In this document: positions 57,351 through 64,000 of the stretch, piece after piece
How the letters are laid out: each line of letters begins with the position of its first letter
Position numbering within the stretch: the first letter of the stretch is position 1
Assembly: GCF_008831285.2 (NCBI RefSeq)
Contig: NC_045142.1
Location: forward strand, 14,387,354 to 14,451,353
Origin: Nymphaea colorata
Taxonomy: Eukaryota; Streptophyta; Magnoliopsida; Nymphaeales; Nymphaeaceae
Direction: 5' to 3'
Length of the DNA: 64,000 bases
Notes under the pieces: model-generated
Database searches by the model: none
Told to the model about the DNA's origin: nothing
What the model saw: the letters and a program-made list of their open reading frames with translations, nothing else
Made by a program: the position numbers and the translations under genes

Positions 57351-57427
57351 GGTACATAGGAGCGGTTTAGAACCGCATTAACTAACTATAGCACGAGGTC
57401 GAGCTACACCAATCAGATCCTCCTCAA

Positions 57428-60400
57428 TCAATGATGCAAATGACCTGGTGGATTGGGAAGAATGGTCACTCCAAAAGATCCTTGAAAAGCCCATGAGGCA
57501 AGAAAATCCGCACACATATTAGCTTCTCTGTATGTATGACATAAGACACACTCCCAATCACGTCTCAGCAATTCTTGACACTGTTTCACTATCTCGAATA
57601 AAGGATCACGAGGCTGCAGGTCTTTTAGAACCTTGTTCACAGCTAATAAGGAATATGATTCAACAATAACTTTACAAAAGCCACGTTCCCAGGCCAATTT
57701 CAAACCATGAAGAATAGCAATAAGTTCTGCTTTAGTTATATGACCATAACCCGCACGACAAGTGAAGCCAAATAACCAATCACCATTATCATTGCGAAAT
57801 AAACCACCAGCCGCTAAGTCTCCTGGATTTGTTCTAGCAGCCGCATCAACATTTAACTTAACAAACCCCAAGGGAGGTGACATCCATGCAATGAAGGTTT
57901 GAACTTTTCGTTGGGATAATCGAAGTTGGGCCATATGGTTTCTAAACTCCTCAATAGAAGCAGCTATACGAAATAAAACATCATCAGGCCAAGAAAAACC
58001 TTCTTCAAATACAACTCGATTTCGCCACTGCCAAATATGCCAACAAGCGAAGCAAAAGAAAATAGACCAACGAATCATCTTGTTAACCAAAAAGCGATGC
58101 CTAGAAATATTATTCCTCAGCCAAACCTCCAAAGTAGCTGTATTAAACTCCAACAATTTAGCCCCATGAAGATAGCCAGCCCATATAACTTGAGAAGAAC
58201 TACAATCTCGGAGGACATGCAAAGTATTTTCCTCAAGAGCACCACACCGAGGACAAACTGCAGTAGTCAAAATATTTCGATGTACACAAGTAGATCTAGT
58301 AAGAAGACGATTATGAAATACTAACCAAATAAAGAACTTAACTCGAGGGGGAATATCTAGTTTCCACAGTTTAGACCAGATGCCATGTGTGTGAACATCA
58401 ACAGTAAGCAATTTATAAGCAGAAGAAACAGATAAGTTGCCATCAGCTGAAGCTTGCCGAAAATTCCTATCTTGCTCATCCTGTTGAAGTTGCACAAATG
58501 AAAGTTGTTCCCTAATATCAGTCGACAAAAGCACTAACAACTGCTCATTCCAATTGCTGTTACAAACATAGTCCTTAACATGTTTAATATGTTCCTCCTC
58601 AGACAAATTAACATTACAGCGCTCAAGTAAGGACTTGTCCCCAAGCCATTTATCTTTCCAAAACAAGGTTGTTGATCCATCACCTACAATTCGAGCACAA
58701 CCTTGATGAACAAGAGATTTGGTTGAGATTATACTCCACCACGTGTGAGAAGCATTATGCGGTATACGAGCTTGAAGAAAAGAACATTGTTTCAAATACT
58801 TGGATCACAAAACTCGAGCCCATAGACCTTCATCACCATCTTCCAATTTCCACCCTAACTTGGCAAGCAAAGCTTTGTTCATATTAGCAGACTTACGAAT
58901 ACCAAACCCTCCTTTATCTTTTTCACAACACACAGTGTCCCAATTAAGCAAATGAACTCTCTTTTTCTCTGTCGTTGATTCCCAAAGAAAATCTCTATTC
59001 AAACTATCAATTTCTTTAGTAACAGAAACTGGTAATTTAGTAGTTTGCATAGTATAAACTGCAATGGAACTAGTCACAGATTGTACTAAGGTGGCACGAC
59101 CAGCTAAAGAGAGTCGGGAAGCCTTTCAAGAAGACAATCGCTTGTGAACCTTGTCAAGAAGTTGAGAATAGGTATTTCTATTAACACGATTGGTATGTAG
59201 TGGCACCCCTAGATAACGACCAAGATCAGTGCAGTGATGCATACTCGAACTCTCTTGAATACTTTGAACATCTTCATGAACATTAGGGGAAGTATAAAAT
59301 AGAGATTTAGATAAATTCACCTTCTGTCAAGAAAAAGAGCAAAATCTATTAAGACGGTCCATCATAGTCTTACACTGCTCCACTGTAGCCTCACCCATAA
59401 GAATCAAATCATCAGCAAAGAAAATATGTGACAAACAGGGACCACCTCGAGAAAGAGAAATAGGTTTCCAAGCACCATCACAAATCGAAGTATCAATAAT
59501 ATCAGAAAGTTTTTGTAAACATAACACAAAAAGATAAGGTGAAAGAGGGTCACCCTGTCTTAAACCTCTAGAAGGTTTAAAATAACTAGTCAATTCCCCA
59601 TTCCAAAGAACATTCATCTCAGTTGAAGTAACACAAAACATGATCAAAGATACCAGCACAGATGGCAAACCAATATCTATAAGAACCCAACGGAGAAAAT
59701 CCCAATCCACCCGATCATAAGCCTTTTCCAAATCAATTTTCAGTATCATACCACCAGATTTGTTTTTCTTATGTCGAAGAGAATGAAGGGCCTCTTGAAC
59801 CACAATAATATTATCAGAAGTTCCTCTTCCTGGAATAAAACTACTCTGAGTTGGGGAAATTAAATTCCCTAATAAAGGTCGAAGCTTATTAACAATCAAT
59901 TTAGAAAGTAGCTTAACAGTAACATTACATAGAGATATAGGCCGAAATTGAGAAACTGATTTCAGGATTTCAACTTTATGAATGAGAACAATCAAAACTT
60001 GGCATAAATTAGCATCAAATTTGCCAATTAAGAAAGCATCTTGAACAAATTTGCAAATAGAGGATTTAACTACTTCCCAATTAGAAATGTAGAATCCAGC
60101 GTGAAAACCATCAGGTCCAGGTGTCTTGAAAGGGGCCATAGATTTTAAAGTCATAAAAATCTCATCTTCCTGTGGAACATGGGACAAATTGAGCACCTGT
60201 TGATCCCCCAGTGGTACACTAGTTTTTGGACAACTAGACTCAAAACTATTATCAACAGGTTCTGCAGAATATACCTTATGAAAGTAAGAAATAACCAATT
60301 GCTTGATAAGGTCAGGATCCAAAATCCAATCACCATGTTCTGCTTTCAAGGACAAAATTCTATTTCTATTTCTCCGAATAATTGTGGTGGTGTGAAAAAA

Positions 60401-61489
60401 CTTTGTATTTCGATCACCAAATTGCACCCAATTCGAACGAGACTTCTGAAACCACATCATCTCCTCTTGTGCCAAAGTAGTATTATATTCTGCAGATAAT
60501 TGTTTTTCTAAGTTATATAGAAAAGAATGAGGCCTAGTTTCCAAAGTTTGTTGAACACCACCAAGCCTAGCTAATAAATGGCGTTTCCTTCGAAAGATAT
60601 TACCAAAAATAGTACGATTCCATTGTTTGAAAGTGGATTGAAGCGAGGTTAGCAAATCATGCAAAGACAAATTATCCTTCCAAGACGAATGTAAAACCAT
60701 GTCAAAATCAGAATGGTATTGCCAAGTCATCTCAAAACGAAACGGACGAGCAGCATGATTAATAAGCCTAACCGGCTTTAAAGAAACAAGTACAGGACAA
60801 TGATCACTAGGACAATGATCACTATGAGCACGAGGAAGATTCAGAACAGAAGCATCAGAAAAACAATGTCGCCACTCCCCATTGCACAAGGCCCTATCAA
60901 GTTTCTTCTTAATTAAGAATGGCGGTTCTTGGTTATGGGTCCAAGTAAACCGACAACCTCCAGCATCAAGTGAAATTAACTGTCGTTGGCCAATGACATT
61001 ATGAAATTGTTGCATTCTACGCACAGATTCTACTGCACCTCCTTGTTTCTCATTAGCAAACAAAATTTGATTAAAATCCCCTAGTAAAAGCCACGGCATA
61101 TTGTCAAAAGCTGAATAAGTATAAAGATGATTCCAAAACAATTCCCTAATAGAATGAGTAGGACTAGCATAAACAGTTGTGAGCGCCCACTGGAAACCTT
61201 GCCCATCAGTAATGAGAAGAGAAATAAATTGATCATCCTTATCAACAACACGAATCTGTCCAATAGAAGATTTCCACATAACCCAAATGCCTCCTGAAAA
61301 ACCTCTAGCATCAACTTTAGTGTGTCCATCAAAACTGAACCTACGAATAATGTCATCCACCTTAGTAGCACTGACTCGTGGCTCAACTATAATCATTACC
61401 TCAATCTGATGGATGTGAATCAATTCCTTAGCATTACGATAAAATGCAGGATTCGCTGCACCCCTACAATTCCAAAAGAGCACAGACAT
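57428..61489 (-). pseudogene. LINE ORF2: endonuclease-reverse transcriptase-RNase H, three in-frame TGA stops
   Basis: A single frame runs from ATG 61489 to TGA 57428-57430 (1353 codons), interrupted only by TGA at 59327-59329, 59126-59128 and 58805-58807; no frameshift is needed. Order: APE-type endonuclease (starts SVLFWNCRGA, Glu in IVEPR, LLGDFNQ, SDHCP), reverse transcriptase with GPDGFHAGFY, FRPISLCN, GLRQGDPLSPYLF and FADDLILMG (residues 691-694 FADD), zf-RVT region (WSKLWKLDIPPRVKFFIW, CPRCGALEENTLHVL), and an RNase H domain (KLNVDAA, KAELIAILHGL). The RNase H block that usually reads ETDS is ESYS here, losing one acidic residue. SDHCP in the endonuclease is duplicated in tandem by 15 bp (60795-60824). 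The element would nick target DNA and copy its RNA there. The first stop follows the reverse transcriptase core, so a truncated endonuclease-RT of 720 residues could be made. Confidence 0.92.
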
Positions 61490-61526
61490 TGAAGAAACTA
61501 AGATAATATTTAATTTTTTTTTCCCT

Positions 61527-63257
61527 CTACTCTTGCATTAAGGCAAGAGAAACATCAGCAATGTCACTCTTCTGTCCATCATCTGAACGAACCAAATGTT
61601 CATCATGTAGAGTAGTACACAAGTTATCAATAGTCACCCCACCACACTGATCCGAAGGAGGATTGAGGGGAGGAAGCAAAGTAGGATCCATTTCGGTTAG
61701 CATCGGAACATGATTGACAACATCCAATGAAAGATTTGAGCTCACTAACTTAGGAAGAGAGCCACAATGGGAGGAGGAAGACGTTAAATGCAAAGGTGAA
61801 ACTGAAATATTAGGGCCAATGGAAGAGTCCAAATGTTGTTGGTCAAACACACGAGGCTTAGACGGACCAGCTTTAAAAGAAAAACTGGGTGAAGGGCCTT
61901 GCATATCTGTAGTTCCATCAAGGTTCGCTTTGCTCTTAAGTGTAACTGTACCTGTAGCAGAGTTGGTTAAATTAACAGAGACCCCTTTTCTAGTATGCAA
62001 TTTAGTACCAACTTCATTTCTCTGACGCCCCTCCTTTATCACCACAGGATTCGCACCAATATTAAATCCTCCTATTTTTTCAACTGAAAAAGCAACCGAA
62101 ATATCCTCTCCATCCACAAATTTGGCAGTATTGAAAGATGAAAATCTATTGCCAGTATCACGCATAGAATTACTACGGGACTTTAGCTTGCCTTTGTACG
62201 CATTATCATTGACGGGTTTGCGAGATTTACGTTGGACCAACATCCAAGGTCCAAAGGAGGACGCAACAGATCGAGAGGAGGCAACAGCTCCAGGAGCCAT
62301 GGTTCCCGACGAACCTTCCTCGTTGGGTTCATTTGTAGTAGTCTGCATGATAATCATGGAACAATCTTCCTTCTTATGGCCAAAACGTCCACAATGAAAA
62401 CATATAAGTTGAAGACCTTCATATTCCACCCTTTGACGGAACTTACCCAGCCAAAGAGATGGACGTAAAGGTTTGGACAAATCCAATTCGACACAAACTC
62501 TAGCAAAACTACCCCTCATAACATTTGCCGTAGTGTCATCCAAACGAACAACCCAACCGACCATTGCTGCTATACGCCTTAAAGCCATAGAGTGATAATA
62601 TTCCAACGGTAATTCTGGAAATCGTATCCAAGCAATCAAATTGGCAATCTTGTCAGAACTTGGAGAAAAATTAGAGGTCCATTGTCGCACAGTAAGATAA
62701 TGCCCACAAACAACCCAAGGACCACCATCAAGAACATGCTTGTAATCCTCCATCTTTTCAAATTTAATCAAGAAATAATCCATGCCCAAATCAACTATTC
62801 TATAATTGCCTTGTAATACCCATAATTTTTTAATCCGAGAAGACAGAGCTTTATAACCCAAAACCTTTCCCAAAAGTTTAATGATAAGAGCATTACGCCA
62901 AGGCTGCCGCATCACACGTTTTTCCTCAGCGGAAAAGCAAACACAGTTGTCCTGTTCCAGTGTTTTCTCCGTATCAGACACTATTTCATCAATCAAGAAA
63001 TCATCACTTGACTCAAATTGCCAATCCATCCAAGTTGGACGATTGGGAGTAGCACCTGTACGACGATCTTTATAAGGAATTCTTTCTTGCATGGAGGGAG
63101 CAGAGGCGAACATCGCTCCATCAACACTTACCGCAGCCACATCAGATAAACTATCGCCAATATCAGATGTTGGCTGAGCACGTTTATATTTCTTCTTAGT
63201 TCTCTTGAGAACTTCGTCGCCTAGGGTAGGAGCATCGGGAGAATTTTCCATCGTCAA
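61527..63257 (-). CDS. LINE ORF1: DUF4283/CCHC zinc-knuckle nucleic-acid-binding protein
   Basis: 576 codons, uninterrupted, ATG at 63257, stop TAG. Residues about 115-265 form the DUF4283 domain (blocks FLIKFEKMEDYKHVLDGGPW, then IAWIRFPELPLEYY). Residues 286-299 are the CCHC zinc knuckle CFHCGRFGHKKEDC, with all four ligands present. The rest (300-576) is Ser/Asn-rich and low in conserved sequence. In plant L1 elements this protein binds the element RNA to form the retrotransposition particle. It sits 37 bp upstream of ORF2, the usual dicistronic arrangement. Being open end to end, it is better preserved than ORF2 and would still be translatable if transcribed. Assignment is confident; activity is unknown. 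Confidence 0.92.
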   Translation of the reverse strand: MTMENSPDAPTLGDEVLKRTKKKYKRAQPTSDIGDSLSDVAAVSVDGAMFASAPSMQERIPYKDRRTGATPNRPTWMDWQFESSDDFLIDEIVSDTEKTLEQDNCVCFSAEEKRVMRQPWRNALIIKLLGKVLGYKALSSRIKKLWVLQGNYRIVDLGMDYFLIKFEKMEDYKHVLDGGPWVVCGHYLTVRQWTSNFSPSSDKIANLIAWIRFPELPLEYYHSMALRRIAAMVGWVVRLDDTTANVMRGSFARVCVELDLSKPLRPSLWLGKFRQRVEYEGLQLICFHCGRFGHKKEDCSMIIMQTTTNEPNEEGSSGTMAPGAVASSRSVASSFGPWMLVQRKSRKPVNDNAYKGKLKSRSNSMRDTGNRFSSFNTAKFVDGEDISVAFSVEKIGGFNIGANPVVIKEGRQRNEVGTKLHTRKGVSVNLTNSATGTVTLKSKANLDGTTDMQGPSPSFSFKAGPSKPRVFDQQHLDSSIGPNISVSPLHLTSSSSHCGSLPKLVSSNLSLDVVNHVPMLTEMDPTLLPPLNPPSDQCGGVTIDNLCTTLHDEHLVRSDDGQKSDIADVSLALMQE

Positions 63258-63340
63258 ATTAAATGATGAGAGGTAGAGAGAGGTACCTTATCGCACGTTT
63301 CGGTTGATCGCTGATCTTGAAGACTCCTTCGTCTTCTTTC

Positions 63341-63658
63341 CTTTTCCGTCCCCCAATTCTTTGGCAATCAGGATTTTCCCAATCTTTTGCATAGCATGTA
63401 TGTTTTTTCTACCCATCTTTTTCAATCACAGCCCTCAGATTTAACAAGATGAATGATGGACAGTAGTACATATAGTTCACATATTTAACCAGCCCATACA
63501 TTCTATGGACAAATTCTAACTTCTTAATCTATCTCTCACCTCTTTCTTTAGTGATTAAATGTGTTTTGAATTTTTCATAGGGAGGGAGAAGAGGGGATGA
63601 AGATGAGGAAAGATGGACAAAGAAGTCAGTTTCTTAGGATTGTCAGAAGCTAAATCTA

Positions 63659-63694
<36 letters not shown>

Positions 63695-64000
63695 TTTTCA
63701 AGATTGATAAAAAAGTTTTAGCACACCTCAAATGGAATAATTTTCAGATTGCGAAAGAAACTCCTGAATAGTGAAGAGACAGATTGCAATATCCCATCTC
63801 AAAAGAAAAGGGAGGCAGATAGCTCACCAAGTACAGCCATTACGGTTCTGGAATCTGTAGGAAAAAATTGTTGAAGTCATTAGCACTAGATGCAGTTATT
63901 GGAAATTATTCAATACAAAAAGCAAAGGTAACAGCTATTACGAAAGAAAATTCAGTATGCAAAACATGCAGTTATGCTAATGTAACACTTACTTGGAGCA
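63341..64000. other. Right edge of the window, no gene recognised
   Basis: AT-rich sequence with a (TA)n tract at 63661-63692. No ORF of note. A minus-strand acceptor/donor-like pair brackets 63828-63854, but that is too little to call an exon. Confidence 0.5.

Larger units (their letters stand above)
57338..63340 (-). mobile_element. Plant L1-type LINE, nearly full length, about 6 kb
   Basis: ORF1 (61527-63257) and ORF2 (57428-61489) lie in order on the minus strand, 37 bp apart. A 3' UTR of about 77 bp and a 13-A tail (T run at 57338-57350) follow. The 5' end is not sharply defined; the leader appears to extend to around 63340. No target duplication of the flank AATCTCATG was found on the other side. 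ORF1 is intact and ORF2 carries three in-frame stops. Confidence 0.9.

Noticed and set aside
63828-63854. Possible 27-bp minus-strand exon between CTACAG and GTGAGC
   Set aside because: Splice-like signals alone over 27 bp are expected by chance; no neighbouring exons were found in the window.

Overview
The window is plant nuclear DNA. It is AT-rich, carries long (TA)n, (GA)n/(CT)n and (GT)n microsatellites, and holds two recognisable multi-exon plant genes followed by about 45 kb dominated by transposable elements and decayed repeats. An angiosperm is likely because both genes belong to plant families with typical plant exon structure. The species cannot be named from the sequence. Layout: (1) 1-10884, plus strand: a TRICHOME BIREFRINGENCE-LIKE (TBL) gene of the ESK1-like O-acetyltransferase type in five exons, with a 7.5 kb first intron full of microsatellites and small repeats. 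(2) 11070-18845, minus strand: a complete glutamine-dependent asparagine synthetase gene in 14 exons (589 codons plus stop). Its 80-bp first coding exon lies 4.2 kb upstream of the rest, and two of its 13 introns appear to be GC-AG introns. A TATA-like box lies at 19014-19021. The two genes converge, with 185 bp between their stop codons. (3) 19.2-35.3 kb: no intact gene. It holds diverged tandem repeats, a GGCC-rich block, and a decayed hAT/DUF4371 transposase on the minus strand (about 28.2-29.3 kb). (4) 35313-37891: a PIF/Harbinger-like element with matching ends and TAA target duplications, carrying a fragment with a viroplasmin/RNase H1-N-like domain. (5) 40450-41250: an 801-bp non-autonomous hAT-type element with a perfect 8-bp target duplication. 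(6) 47.6-48.4 kb: a remnant of a Ty3/gypsy element (zinc knuckle plus protease). (7) 50944-56558: a Ty1/copia retrotransposon with both LTRs, a tRNA primer site, a polypurine tract and a 5-bp target duplication, but with broken gag and pol. (8) 56.9-57.3 kb: the 3' end of a second copia element on the minus strand, abutting the poly-A end of a nearly full-length plant L1-type LINE (57338 to about 63.3 kb, minus strand). The LINE has an intact ORF1 and an ORF2 interrupted only by three in-frame TGA codons. The two cellular genes have unrelated roles (cell-wall polysaccharide acetylation and nitrogen assimilation) and nothing suggests they work together. I found no convincing undescribed biological system. 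The items most worth checking are the two GC-AG introns, the Harbinger element with its captured domain, the hAT element with its perfect target duplication, and the recently inactivated LINE with a duplicated endonuclease motif.
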